Positions 44,643 to 54,027 of a stretch of 64,000 nucleotides of DNA are shown here, one piece after another; the first letter of the stretch is position 1; the number at the start of each line of letters is the position of its first letter. Origin of the DNA: Nostoc sp. UHCC 0870 (GTDB lineage: Bacteria; Cyanobacteriota; Cyanobacteriia; Cyanobacteriales; Nostocaceae); NCBI RefSeq assembly GCF_022063185.1, contig NZ_CP091913.1:5061141-5125140 (forward strand), read 5' to 3'. The notes below the pieces were generated by a model. It ran no database searches, was not told the origin of the DNA, and was given only the letters and a program-made list of their open reading frames with translations. The position numbers and the translations under genes are program-made.

Positions 44643-44864
44643 CATCTTCGTTTTATAAAATTTGCCTACTGTGAATTTTAAGGGCATAATAGTGGCGATC
44701 GTTTGCCCTATCAAGGTTTGTTTACCCCATAATTACTGGTCGGATTTCACTACTAGCTGGTATTAGCTAGAAAAAATTTATCGCAAAGCCGACAGTTTGC
44801 GAAGCGTCTCGTAGAGAAAAGAGCGCACAATCAATAATCATTGATTTAGTATAGGTAATTTTTG

Positions 44865-45932
44865 ATGAAAATTATTGCCTGGCCAGCATTTAAAACCAAG
44901 TATAAAAACCCTTATAACTGGCTGTTGTATTCACATATGGTTGAGCATGGTGTGACAGTTGAGGAATTTACTGTAAGAAAGTTGCTATGCCAAAGATATG
45001 ACATCTTCCATCTGCATTGGCCAATTGAAACTATATTGCGTCACCCTAACTTAATTGTGGCTCTTTTGCGAGCAATTACAATGTTGTTGGCTATAAGTTG
45101 GGCTAAGGTTAGGGGGACAAAAATTATTTGGACTATTCACGATAATTCTCCTCATTCTCTATTACATCCTCAACTAGCTAATTGGTTTCAGTCTAATTTT
45201 ATTAACCAGGTGGATGGATGTATTAGTCATAGTCAAGTGGCTAAACAATTAGCAGAAAAAAATATTCCTAGCTTACAGAATATTTCTCATATAGTCATTC
45301 TTCATGGTCATTATAGACAGGTTTACCCTAATAAAATTAGCCGTGAAGCAGCTAGATCAAGTTTAGATATTCCCTCTGATTGTAATTTACTACTATTCCT
45401 GGGATATATCGACTACTACAAAAATATTCCTCATTTAGTAAAGGTGTTTCAAGATTTAGACCCCACAGATTGGATATTGCTGATAGCAGGTAAAGTTGAA
45501 GTTCCTGAACTAAGTAATCATATATTAACTTTAAAAGCCAATAGTTCCAGGATAAAATTACATTTCTCTTTTGTCCCAGATGAACAGTTGCAGATATATT
45601 TTAAGGCTGCTGATTTAGTAGTTTTACCTTTTCAAGAGATTTTGAATTCAGGTAGTGCTTTGTTAGCGTTATCTTTTGATGCTCCTATATTAGTACCTCA
45701 TAAGGGATCAATGGCAGAACTACAAGAAGTTGTTGGGGTAGAGTGGGTGAAGATGTACCCTAGAGAATTGACTCCAGAAATTTTGGCTACAGGGTTAGAT
45801 TGGGCTATTCAAGAAAAGCGATCGCTACAACCTAATTTAGATAATTTAGAATGGTCAGATTTAGCCAAAAAAACTATTCAATACTTTGAAGAAATTTGTA
45901 ATATCAAAAATCAGATCAAGGGAAATTTATGA
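44865..45932 (+). CDS. Glycosyltransferase, GT-B fold, GT1/GT4-like
   Basis: A 355-aa protein: N-terminal half with IFHLHWPIETILRHPN and IIWTIHDNSPHS, C-terminal donor-binding half with NLLLFLGYIDYYKNIPHLVK and the AADLVVLPFQEILNSGSALL region, as in GT4-type transferases. It lacks an obvious first-domain DXD, as expected for GT-B enzymes. ATG at 44865 follows a TTG directly; GGTAAT is the only weak ribosome binding site. Its stop overlaps the next gene by four bases (ATGA), so translation is coupled. Qualitatively more AT-rich than the flanking chaperone genes, which may mean transfer. Confidence 0.85.
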   Translation: MKIIAWPAFKTKYKNPYNWLLYSHMVEHGVTVEEFTVRKLLCQRYDIFHLHWPIETILRHPNLIVALLRAITMLLAISWAKVRGTKIIWTIHDNSPHSLLHPQLANWFQSNFINQVDGCISHSQVAKQLAEKNIPSLQNISHIVILHGHYRQVYPNKISREAARSSLDIPSDCNLLLFLGYIDYYKNIPHLVKVFQDLDPTDWILLIAGKVEVPELSNHILTLKANSSRIKLHFSFVPDEQLQIYFKAADLVVLPFQEILNSGSALLALSFDAPILVPHKGSMAELQEVVGVEWVKMYPRELTPEILATGLDWAIQEKRSLQPNLDNLEWSDLAKKTIQYFEEICNIKNQIKGNL

Positions 45933-47101
45933 AAGTTGCTTATGTTACTACTTATGATGTCCAAAATCCTGCTAGTTGGTCAAAATATAATGGCGGAAAC
46001 TATGGGGCTAGTAATTCTATTGCCAAGACATTAACCAATCAAGATATTTTGATTAATTATCTAGGGCCTCTACAGAAAAGAAAATCTTGGTTAACTAGAA
46101 GTAAATGGCTATATTATCACCACTTATTTAAAAAAGATTATTATAGTTGGGCTGAACCAATTGTCTGTCAGAATTATGCCCATCAGGTAGCTGAAAAATT
46201 AGCTCATTTAAATATTGATATTGTTATTTCTCCTGAAGGAGCAATACCCATTGCTTATCTAGAATGTAAACAGCCTATAGTGCTGTGGATAGATACAACT
46301 TTAACAGAATTAATAAATTTTTTTCCTCACATGAATAATCTTTGTCAGGAGACTAAAAGTAATATTTACAAAATGGAAAAAGCTGCATTGGAAAAATGCA
46401 AATTACTTATAGTTACCTCGAAATGGGCAGTTGAAACGGTAGTTAAAACATATGGAATAGATAAATCCAAAATTCATGTGATTCCTAGAGGTGCAAATAT
46501 AGAAATAAAACCAGCCAGAACATTTGCAGATATTACAGAATTAGTTAAATCAAGGGGAGAAAAAATATGTAAATTAATTTACTCTGGGGTTGATTGGCAA
46601 CGCAAGGGTGGTGATATTGCTCTAGCAGTAGCTAAACAATTAAATAAAATGGGTTTAGAGACAGAGTTGACAATTATAGGCTGTCAACCTAGTTTTGAAG
46701 AACCATTACCAAGTTTTGTTAAACCATTGGGATATATTAGCAAAAATCAACCCGATGGTTTAGCTCGGATGTGTAAGTTGATTGGTGATTCTCACTTTCT
46801 GATTTTACCTACTAAAGCAGATACTAATCCCCATGTTTTAGTAGAAGCAAATGCTTTTGGTGTTCCTTGTTTAACAACGAATATAGCAGGGATACCAACT
46901 GTAATTAGGGATGATATCAATGGGAAAACTTTTGCAGTCGATGCAGCAATAGAAGAATATTGTCATTATATAGTTAAATATTTGACTCATTACCACGAAT
47001 ATGAACAATTAGCTATGTCGTCATTTAATGAGTATTTATATCGTCTTAACTGGGAAGTTGCTGGTCGTACAGCGAAACAGTTGATTTTAGAGCTACTCTA
47101 A
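45929..47101 (+). CDS. Group 1 (GT4) glycosyltransferase
   Basis: A 390-aa GT-B glycosyltransferase. The C-terminal half has IYSGVDWQRKGGDIALAVAK and the nucleotide-sugar E-x7-E type region PTKADTNPHVLVEANAFGVP, followed by CLTTNIAGIPTVIRD, all typical of GT4. The N-terminal part binds the acceptor. Start overlaps the stop of the upstream transferase (ATGA at 45929), indicating a two-gene operon. Product glycan unknown; surface or sheath polysaccharide is a fair inference because the hps block is close by. Confidence 0.9.
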   Translation: MKVAYVTTYDVQNPASWSKYNGGNYGASNSIAKTLTNQDILINYLGPLQKRKSWLTRSKWLYYHHLFKKDYYSWAEPIVCQNYAHQVAEKLAHLNIDIVISPEGAIPIAYLECKQPIVLWIDTTLTELINFFPHMNNLCQETKSNIYKMEKAALEKCKLLIVTSKWAVETVVKTYGIDKSKIHVIPRGANIEIKPARTFADITELVKSRGEKICKLIYSGVDWQRKGGDIALAVAKQLNKMGLETELTIIGCQPSFEEPLPSFVKPLGYISKNQPDGLARMCKLIGDSHFLILPTKADTNPHVLVEANAFGVPCLTTNIAGIPTVIRDDINGKTFAVDAAIEEYCHYIVKYLTHYHEYEQLAMSSFNEYLYRLNWEVAGRTAKQLILELL

Positions 47102-47130
47102 AAAGGAATTTGATAGGCTGTCTGTTTTGT

Positions 47131-47278
47131 ATTCTTGAAGAGAGGTTTAAACCAATTCGCAATTCGCAATTCGCAATTCGCAATTCGCAATGGGCTACGC
47201 CCCGCTACGCTAACGCAATTACGTGTTGTAACGGGGATTTAAACCCCTACATTTTGTTAAAGTCCTCTCTTCGAGAAT
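47131..47278. repeat. MITE-like element with nested repeats
   Basis: ATTCTTGAAGAGAGG (47131-47145) and CCTCTCTTCGAGAAT (47264-47278) are reverse complements apart from one base. Inside are GGTTTAAACC, five CAATTCG units (47154-47190), the CTAACG-type repeat (47192-47215) and GGGGATTTAAACCCC (47233-47247). Several short repeat families are therefore nested in one element between convergent genes. Confidence 0.6.
47192..47215. repeat. GC-rich GGGCTACGCCCCGCT repeat, copy f
   Basis: CTAACG-family copy (GGGCTACGCCCCGCTACGCT, then AACG) inside the larger inverted repeat. Confidence 0.8.
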
Positions 47279-47289
47279 TGACAAGAATA

Positions 47290-49956
47290 CTACAACTCTT
47301 TTGATTCCAACATCTTTACAGTAGATGATGAAACTGTCACCTTAACTGGTGCTTTGTTGCTAAAAGTTAGACCATCTTCACCCTTATCAATGTAAATTGT
47401 ATCTCCAGCGATAAAGGTATTTTCCAATAACTTGGTAGCAATGGGGTTTTCAATTTCTCGCTGAATCGATCGCTTCAGGGGACGTGCGCCGTAAACTGGG
47501 TCATAACCCTTCTCTACTAATAAACTACAAGCGGCTGGGGAGATTTCAAAGGAGATTTTTTGTTCTCGCAGCAGATTTTCCACGCGCTTGAGTTGAATAC
47601 GGATGATGTACTGCATTTCCTCACGGCTGAGGGTGTGGAAGAGAATTGTATCATCAACGCGGTTGAGAAATTCGGGGCGGAAGTGCGATCGCAAAGCTTC
47701 CATTACCCGCGTCCGCATTGTCTCATACTTGGAGTCATCACCAGACACATCTAATATGTGTTCGCTACCAATGTTACTGGTCATTACAATAACTGTGTTG
47801 CGAAAATCTACTGTTCTTCCTTGGGAATCAGTAATCCTACCGTCATCCAACACCTGGAGCAAAATATTAAACACATCGGGGTGTGCCTTCTCTACTTCAT
47901 CCAATAGCACCACCGAATAAGGATGACGGCGAACAGATTCCGAAAGTTGACCACCTTCTTCGTAGCCTACGTAACCTGGAGGCGCACCAACTAACCGGGA
48001 GACTGAGTGTTTTTCCATATACTCAGACATATCTAGGCGCACCAAAGCATCATCTGAGTCAAAGAGAAACTGGGCTAAAGCGCGGGCGAGTTCGGTTTTA
48101 CCGACACCAGTCGGCCCCATGAACAAGAATGAACCGATGGGGCGGTTGGGGTCTTTCATCCCCGCACGGGCGCGACGAATGGCGGCGGAAACGGCTTCCA
48201 CTGCTTCCTGTTGACCGATGACGCGTTGATGTAAGTGGCTTTCTAGTTGCAGTAATTTTTGCCGTTCTGATTCCAGCAGACGATTGACCGGGATACCTGT
48301 CCACTTGGCGACGATTTCGGCGATGTCGGCTTCGGTGACTTGTTCGCGCAGGAGAGTAGAACCTTGGCTTTGTAATTCTAACAGCTTCGCTTCTTTCTCC
48401 TCGCGATCGCGCTGTACTCCCTCCAATTTGCCATACTTCAATTGAGCAGCTTTATTCAAATCATAGGCGCGTTCGGCTTGCTCGATTTGCACTCTTAAAG
48501 CGTCTTCTTCTTTCTTTAAAGCACTGATGGCTTCTAAAACCTGCTTTTCACCTTGCCATTGATTAGTTAAATTCTGCTGCTTTCCTGTTAAATTAGCAAT
48601 TTCTAACTCAATTCGTTCCAAAAGCTCCCTAGTTTGGGCTGGGACTTTCTCTTCCCCAGCTAGAGATAGCTTTTCCATTTCTAGCTGCATCAAGCGGCGG
48701 TCAATGGTTTCTAGTTCTGATGGTTTGGAGGTAATCTCCATTTTTAATTGCGCTGCGGCTTCATCCACCAAATCAATAGCTTTATCTGGTAAGAAGCGGT
48801 CAGCAATGTAACGTGCTGATAAAGTCGCCGCCGCCACCAATGCCGAGTCTGAGATTTTCACGTTGTGGTGGACTTCGTAGCGTTCCTTCAACCCCCGCAG
48901 AATGGAGATAGTATTTTCCACACTGGGCTGATCAACATATACCTGCTGAAAACGGCGTTCTAGGGCTGCATCTTTCTCAATAAACTTGCGGTATTCATCA
49001 AGGGTAGTCGCCCCAATACACCGCAGTTCTCCCCGCGCCAGCATGGGTTTGAGCAAATTACCTGCATCCATCGCCCCGGCTTGATTAGAACCAGTACCGA
49101 CAACAGTATGCAATTCATCAATAAATAAAACAATTTGACCGTTAGATTCCGTAACTTCCCGGAGAACAGCTTTGAGACGGTCTTCAAATTCACCCCGATA
49201 TTTAGCCCCAGCAATCAAACTACCAATATCTAAAGAGATGAGTTGACGGTTTTTCAGAGATTCCGGGACATCACCATTGATGATACGCTGTGCCAGAGCT
49301 TCTGCGATCGCAGTCTTACCCACCCCTGGTTCACCAATTAACACAGGGTTATTCTTACTCCGGCGAGACAACACCTGAATCACCCGGCGTATTTCATCAT
49401 CGCGCCCAATTACCGGGTCGAGTTTTCCAGATTTTGCCTGTTCTGTTAAATCTCTACCAAATTTTTGCAGAGCTTCATAGCGAGACTCTGGATTTTGATC
49501 TGTCACTTTTTGACTACCGCGCACTGCTTTAATACTCGCTTCTATTTTGCTATTGTCTGCATTAAAACCTTTGAGTACACGCTTACCAACACGTTCATCA
49601 TCGGCAAAGGCTAACAGAATATGTTCTACAGAGATAAACCCATCTTTCATCCCCGTTCTAATTTCTTCAGCCTTATCTAGCAGAGTGTCTAAGCTGCGTC
49701 CCAGATAAAGCTGATCACTTTTACCTACTTTAGTTTGACGTTGAGTAAAAGCTTCTAATTGTTGCTGCAAACGAACTGGATCTATTTCCGCACGAGCTAA
49801 AATCTTAATCGCTAAACTAGTTGGTTCTTCTAATAGGGCAATAATTAAATGTTCAACATCTAATTGCTGTTGTTGATATCCACGAACTATATCCTGAGAT
49901 TTAACAATGGCTTCCCAGGCTTTATCAGTAAATTTATTAGGATCTGTAGGCTGCAT
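47290..49956 (-). CDS. clpB: ATP-dependent disaggregase ClpB
   Basis: An 888-aa Hsp100 protein that, with DnaK, solubilises protein aggregates. Order: N-terminal Clp domain (repeats at about 1-150), first AAA domain with Walker A GEPGVGKT (about 208), a coiled-coil middle domain (about 410-530), second AAA domain with Walker A GPTGVGKT (about 613) and the C-terminal D2-small domain. No ClpP-binding IGF/L tripeptide loop is evident, in keeping with ClpB and not ClpA/C. ATG at 49956. Cyanobacteria usually have two clpB genes; which one this is cannot be told here. Confidence 0.96.
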   Translation of the reverse strand: MQPTDPNKFTDKAWEAIVKSQDIVRGYQQQQLDVEHLIIALLEEPTSLAIKILARAEIDPVRLQQQLEAFTQRQTKVGKSDQLYLGRSLDTLLDKAEEIRTGMKDGFISVEHILLAFADDERVGKRVLKGFNADNSKIEASIKAVRGSQKVTDQNPESRYEALQKFGRDLTEQAKSGKLDPVIGRDDEIRRVIQVLSRRSKNNPVLIGEPGVGKTAIAEALAQRIINGDVPESLKNRQLISLDIGSLIAGAKYRGEFEDRLKAVLREVTESNGQIVLFIDELHTVVGTGSNQAGAMDAGNLLKPMLARGELRCIGATTLDEYRKFIEKDAALERRFQQVYVDQPSVENTISILRGLKERYEVHHNVKISDSALVAAATLSARYIADRFLPDKAIDLVDEAAAQLKMEITSKPSELETIDRRLMQLEMEKLSLAGEEKVPAQTRELLERIELEIANLTGKQQNLTNQWQGEKQVLEAISALKKEEDALRVQIEQAERAYDLNKAAQLKYGKLEGVQRDREEKEAKLLELQSQGSTLLREQVTEADIAEIVAKWTGIPVNRLLESERQKLLQLESHLHQRVIGQQEAVEAVSAAIRRARAGMKDPNRPIGSFLFMGPTGVGKTELARALAQFLFDSDDALVRLDMSEYMEKHSVSRLVGAPPGYVGYEEGGQLSESVRRHPYSVVLLDEVEKAHPDVFNILLQVLDDGRITDSQGRTVDFRNTVIVMTSNIGSEHILDVSGDDSKYETMRTRVMEALRSHFRPEFLNRVDDTILFHTLSREEMQYIIRIQLKRVENLLREQKISFEISPAACSLLVEKGYDPVYGARPLKRSIQREIENPIATKLLENTFIAGDTIYIDKGEDGLTFSNKAPVKVTVSSSTVKMLESKEL

Positions 49957-50314
49957 CTTTAAGATTTTGAATGTGAAACTTTCAGCGTTTGTAGTTTTAA
50001 GGTAAAAATTGCGTGATCAGGAAAGAAGAGTCTAGAGGTTAGTATTGTTACGCAGGACTTTTTCCAATTTCTACTCCCTAATCAGTAGTTCAAATATTTT
50101 CAGCGTGTATCCGCGTATTTATTTTGTGGTAGTCAGGGATATAGCAACTAAGTTATGGTTTTACCGACTACCTATTCCCTAATTTAAAACGAAAACACCG
50201 AGATGAGGTGAGTTTAGATAATAGTGTTCGGGAAAATATTTAGTTTGACAGAGGGATGGGGGATAAGGGGATAAGGGAGAATTACTTCTGAGTCCCCAGT
50301 CCCCAATCTGTAAA
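49957..50314. other. Intergenic region upstream of clpB
   Basis: About 360 bases containing the clpB promoter region. I see no CIRCE-type inverted repeat (TTAGCACTC-N9-GAGTGCTAA) and no gene. Confidence 0.5.
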
Positions 50315-50749
50315 TTACTGAGTTACAAGTTGTTCTGTTGATTCCTGTTTCACTGTTGAGCCTTGAGTACCTAGTTGAATTAGTTCTATTTTGTATCCGT
50401 CTGGATCTTCCACAAAAGCAATCACTGTAGAACCGTGTTTCATTGGCCCCGGTTCTCTCACTACTTTACCGCCAAGATTTTTAATCGCTTCACAAGTTCC
50501 ATAGATATCATCTACCCCAAGGGCAATATGACCGTAAGCATTGCCTAATTCGTACTTGTCTACGCCCCAGTTGTAGGTTAGTTCTATGACTGCTGTGTCA
50601 CTTTCGTCGCCATAACCAATAAACGCCAGAGTAAATTCCCCACTGGGATAATCTTTCCGCCGCAGTAACTTCATCCCCAAGACATCACAGTAGAATTTCA
50701 AAGACTCTTCAAGATTGCCGACCCGTAACATTGTATGTAGTAAGCGCAT
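50315..50749 (-). CDS. gloA: Lactoylglutathione lyase (glyoxalase I)
   Basis: Detoxifies methylglyoxal as its glutathione hemithioacetal. The 144-aa protein from ATG 50749 starts MRLLHTMLRVGNLEESLKFY, with metal ligands His5, Glu in AVIELTYNW, His in AYGHIALGVDD and Glu in DGYKIELIQLG, the complete set for the Ni/Co class. AAAGG stands five bases ahead of this ATG; the frame is open to 50776 but the added residues are not conserved. The C-terminal tail after LIQLG is short and polar. Enolase, divergent, makes the neighbourhood glycolysis-related, which may be chance. Confidence 0.95.
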   Translation of the reverse strand: MRLLHTMLRVGNLEESLKFYCDVLGMKLLRRKDYPSGEFTLAFIGYGDESDTAVIELTYNWGVDKYELGNAYGHIALGVDDIYGTCEAIKNLGGKVVREPGPMKHGSTVIAFVEDPDGYKIELIQLGTQGSTVKQESTEQLVTQ

Positions 50750-51150
50750 ATAGACCTTTTCTGTGAGTGTGTTCACCTGCCAACATTTTACAGAGTGATT
50801 GGGGACTGGGGACTGGGGATTGGGGATTGGGAATACAAGGGAGAGCGTAACTCATATTCCAAGACCTTTCTTAATTTTGAATTTTGTTAGCGCAGCGTAA
50901 AGCCTTCGGCATAGCTTCGCTTAGAGCGAGTCCACGAGCGTCATTTTGAATTTTGAATTCGGAGCGCAGCGACTTGACTATTGACCAGTAAATAATCCAA
51001 AATCCAAAGTCCGTCTATTCAACATCGATTTACCTCATCTTTGGAAATCTTCATTTAATCTCAGCCGATAGTTCGCCTCAGAGCATATGCTAGCGATTGG
51101 GTTGAGCTAATAGATTTTGTGTGATCAACGGTAAGAAGGAGCAAAAACTA
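50750..51150. other. Divergent intergenic region upstream of eno
   Basis: Contains GGGGACTGGGGAT runs near 50806-50830, a GTTAGCGCAGCG..GAGCGCAGCGACTT repeat pair (50886-50975), TTTTGAATTTTGAATT units and the enolase promoter and leader. No gene seen. Confidence 0.6.
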
Positions 51151-52443
51151 ATGAGTAGTAACATTGTAGATACTTCTATTGAGGCAATTGTCGCCCGCGA
51201 AATTCTTGACTCACGGGGTAGACCAACAATAGAAGCAGAAGTACATTTGCTAAGTGGTGCTATTGGACTAGCACAAGTTCCTAGTGGTGCTTCTACAGGC
51301 ACATTTGAAGCCCATGAACTACGAGATAAGGATAAAAGCCGTTACGGCGGTAAAGGGGTACTCAAGGCAGTACACAACGTCAATGAGATACTTTCCCCGG
51401 AGTTAATTGGCTTGGATGCCCTCGACCAAGAACTGATAGACCGGACAATGATTGCTCAGGATGGTTCGGCGAATAAATCTAACCTGGGAGCAAATGCGAT
51501 TTTGGCAGTTTCCCTGGCGACTGCAAAAGCTGGGGCGGAATCTTTGGGGATTCCTCTTTACCGCTATTTGGGTAATCCTTTGGCGAATTTGCTACCTGTG
51601 CCTTTGATGAACGTCATTAATGGTGGGGCGCACGCTTCTAATAACGTAGACTTTCAAGAGTTTATGATTGTCCCCATCGGTGCATCTTCGTTCCGGGAAG
51701 CGTTGCGTTGGGGTGCGGAGGTGTTTGCTACCCTCAGCGAAGTGCTGCATGATAAGGGTTTACTGACTGGTGTCGGTGATGAAGGTGGTTTTGCGCCTAA
51801 CCTAGAATCTAATCAAGTAGCTTTGGAATTGCTGGTGGCTGCTATTGAGAAGGCTGGTTACAAGCCAGGGGAACAAGTGGCTTTAGCCTTGGATGTGGCT
51901 GCTAGTGAGTTTTACAAGAATGGGCAGTATGTCTATGATGGTAAGCCTCACGCACCTACAGAGTTTATTGATTATTTAGCGCAGTTGGTTGACCAATACC
52001 CGATCGTCTCCATTGAAGATGGTTTACATGAGGAAGATTGGCAGAGTTGGCAATTACTCACCCAAAAGATTGGTTCAAAGGTGCAATTGGTTGGGGATGA
52101 CTTGTTTGTAACTAACGCCACTCGGTTACAAAAAGGTATTCAAGAAAAAGCCGGTAACTCCATTTTGATTAAACTCAACCAAATTGGTTCTCTAACTGAG
52201 ACTTTGGAAACAATTGACTTGGCAACTCGGAACGGTTTCCGGTCAGTAATTAGCCATCGTTCTGGTGAAACCGAAGACACCACAATTGCTGATTTAGCCG
52301 TCGCCACCCGTGCAGGACAAATCAAAACTGGTTCTCTGTGTCGTAGTGAACGGGTAGCTAAATACAACCGTTTACTCCGTATTGAAGATGAATTAGGCGA
52401 TCGCGCAGTTTATGCTGGTGCTGTAGGTTTAGGGCCAAAGTGA
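51151..52443 (+). CDS. eno: Enolase
   Basis: Glycolytic enzyme interconverting 2-phosphoglycerate and phosphoenolpyruvate, also a common degradosome component. A 430-aa protein with IVAREILDSRGRPTIEAEVH, the flexible GASTGTFEAHELRD loop, Mg ligands in ALDVAASEFY, SIEDGLHEEDW and LVGDDLFVTN, the catalytic Lys in ILIKLNQIGSLTET, and SHRSGETEDT. ATG at 51151 has AAGGAG well placed before it; the GTG at 51121 is an in-frame extension with no support. Confidence 0.98.
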   Translation: MSSNIVDTSIEAIVAREILDSRGRPTIEAEVHLLSGAIGLAQVPSGASTGTFEAHELRDKDKSRYGGKGVLKAVHNVNEILSPELIGLDALDQELIDRTMIAQDGSANKSNLGANAILAVSLATAKAGAESLGIPLYRYLGNPLANLLPVPLMNVINGGAHASNNVDFQEFMIVPIGASSFREALRWGAEVFATLSEVLHDKGLLTGVGDEGGFAPNLESNQVALELLVAAIEKAGYKPGEQVALALDVAASEFYKNGQYVYDGKPHAPTEFIDYLAQLVDQYPIVSIEDGLHEEDWQSWQLLTQKIGSKVQLVGDDLFVTNATRLQKGIQEKAGNSILIKLNQIGSLTETLETIDLATRNGFRSVISHRSGETEDTTIADLAVATRAGQIKTGSLCRSERVAKYNRLLRIEDELGDRAVYAGAVGLGPK

Positions 52444-52445
52444 GT

Positions 52446-52520
52446 CCTGAGTAATGAGTAATGAGTAATGAGTAATGAGTAATTTTTCAACTCAGCACTC
52501 AGCACTCAGCACTCATACAC
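52446..52520. repeat. Tandem AGTAATG / CAGCACT repeats
   Basis: Runs of GAGTAAT (52446-52480) and CTCAGCA (52490-52515) fill the gap between the convergent eno and argC genes. The same GAGTAAT unit recurs at 57068-57112 and 63226-63258. Confidence 0.85.
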
Positions 52521-52530
52521 TCAGCACTGA

Positions 52531-53589
52531 CTAAGGATAAAACCCCAACTTGGGCAACCCCAATGTCTCGTCCCAACCCATCATGATGTTGAGACACTGA
52601 ATTGCTTGACCCGCCTGTCCTTTGATTAAGTTGTCTATAGCTGACATCACAATCACTCGGCCAGTTCGCGGGTCAACTTCTAGACCCATATAACAAATAT
52701 TGCTGCCGCTTGCCCATTTGGTATGAGGATATATCCCAGTTTCACAAATTTTTACCCAAGGGGAATTACGGTAAAAAGCTGTATAAATTGTAGTTAAATC
52801 ATCTCCTACAAGACCAGGATCGCGGAGTGAGGCGTAGACTGTTGCTAAAATTCCCCGCACCATCGGCACAAGATGGGGGGTAAACTGTACCGTGACTTCA
52901 TGTCCTGCCAGTTCACTACAAATTTGCTCGATTTCTGGAGTATGGCGGTGACGGGCAACGCTATAAGCAGCTAGGGAATTATCGGCTTCCGCTAATAATA
53001 AGTGAGTTTTGGCTTGTCTACCGCCACTTGATGCACCAGATTTAGCATCAATAATTGCGGTTTCGGGGACAATTAAGCCTTGTTTGAAGAGTGGTATAAG
53101 TGCTAACAGACTGGCTGTAGGATAAGCCCCAGGACAGCCGACTAGTTGAGCATCAGCAATGCGATCGCGGTAAAGTTCGGGTAATCCATACACTGCATTA
53201 GCTGCTGTAGTCTGGTCGCTTCTGTTATTGCCATACCAACTGGTATAGGTTGCCAAATTTCTAAATCTATAATCTGCACTCAGATCCAGTACCTTACATC
53301 CTGTTTCTAGTAATGTAGGTGTAATTTGGCAAGCTAGACCATTCGGCAATGAAAGAAATATTACCTCACAACGTCTGGCAATGATTTCTGGGTCTATTGC
53401 CTCAATTGGCAATTTCACTGCATTAACCAGATGGGGATAAACAGATGTAAAAGGCTTACCTGTACTGTTCTCTTCACCTAAATAAACTAGTTCGACTTCT
53501 GGATGCTCCATTAGTAACCGTACTAGTTGCACTCCGCCATAGCCTGACGCGCCAACAATCCCAACGGGTACGCGTCTAAAATTACCCAT
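52531..53589 (-). CDS. argC: N-acetyl-gamma-glutamyl-phosphate reductase
   Basis: Third step of arginine synthesis, NADPH-dependent reduction of N-acetylglutamyl phosphate. The 352-aa protein has the GIVGASGYGGVQLVRLL dinucleotide-binding motif at the N-terminus, the catalytic Cys in VGCPGAYPTASLLAL (near residue 148) and AKSGASSGGRQAK, with HRHTPEIEQ behind, all of the type 1 ArgC class. ATG at 53589. It stands alone; other arg genes are not in the window, as is usual in cyanobacteria. Confidence 0.97.
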   Translation of the reverse strand: MGNFRRVPVGIVGASGYGGVQLVRLLMEHPEVELVYLGEENSTGKPFTSVYPHLVNAVKLPIEAIDPEIIARRCEVIFLSLPNGLACQITPTLLETGCKVLDLSADYRFRNLATYTSWYGNNRSDQTTAANAVYGLPELYRDRIADAQLVGCPGAYPTASLLALIPLFKQGLIVPETAIIDAKSGASSGGRQAKTHLLLAEADNSLAAYSVARHRHTPEIEQICSELAGHEVTVQFTPHLVPMVRGILATVYASLRDPGLVGDDLTTIYTAFYRNSPWVKICETGIYPHTKWASGSNICYMGLEVDPRTGRVIVMSAIDNLIKGQAGQAIQCLNIMMGWDETLGLPKLGFYP

Positions 53590-54027
53590 GATCTCAAATC
53601 CTCATCCGCTTTTGGTTAATCTGTCGTTATCTATCAACTACTAGCTACCAGAGGCGAAACTGACAAAACGCCACAGAACACCAGCACTAAAGCCCAATTT
53701 TAATGGTATTGATGACTTGTGATAGTAGGGGACAGGTGACAGGTGACAGGTGACAGGAAATTAGCCCTATTCCCTACTCCCTTTTTCAAGACAGTAGAAA
53801 ATTCCTGATGTCAACGAAACATTGCTAGTCTATATCTCTGTTTCACAAAAGAGCTACAATCTACAATAAGAAATTATTAAAAAAAATTACGATTACTAAT
53901 TAACTCCCTGTGCAATTTAATCTTAAACCTCACCCCTGATTTCTTCCCTACCATAACTCTAGGAGAAGTAAGCTAGACTTCTACACCCACACTACACTCC
54001 CTACTACCTATTCCCAACTCCCTTTTT
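53590..54027. other. Divergent intergenic region between argC and ribBA
   Basis: About 440 bases including four GACAGGT units (53728-53757) and pyrimidine-rich DNA. I looked for an FMN riboswitch before ribBA and saw no matching conserved core. No gene seen. Confidence 0.5.

Noticed and set aside
49957..50100. CIRCE operator upstream of clpB
   Set aside because: No TTAGCACTC-N9-GAGTGCTAA inverted repeat was found.
53850..54027. FMN riboswitch before ribBA
   Set aside because: No conserved FMN aptamer core seen; cyanobacterial ribBA generally lacks one.
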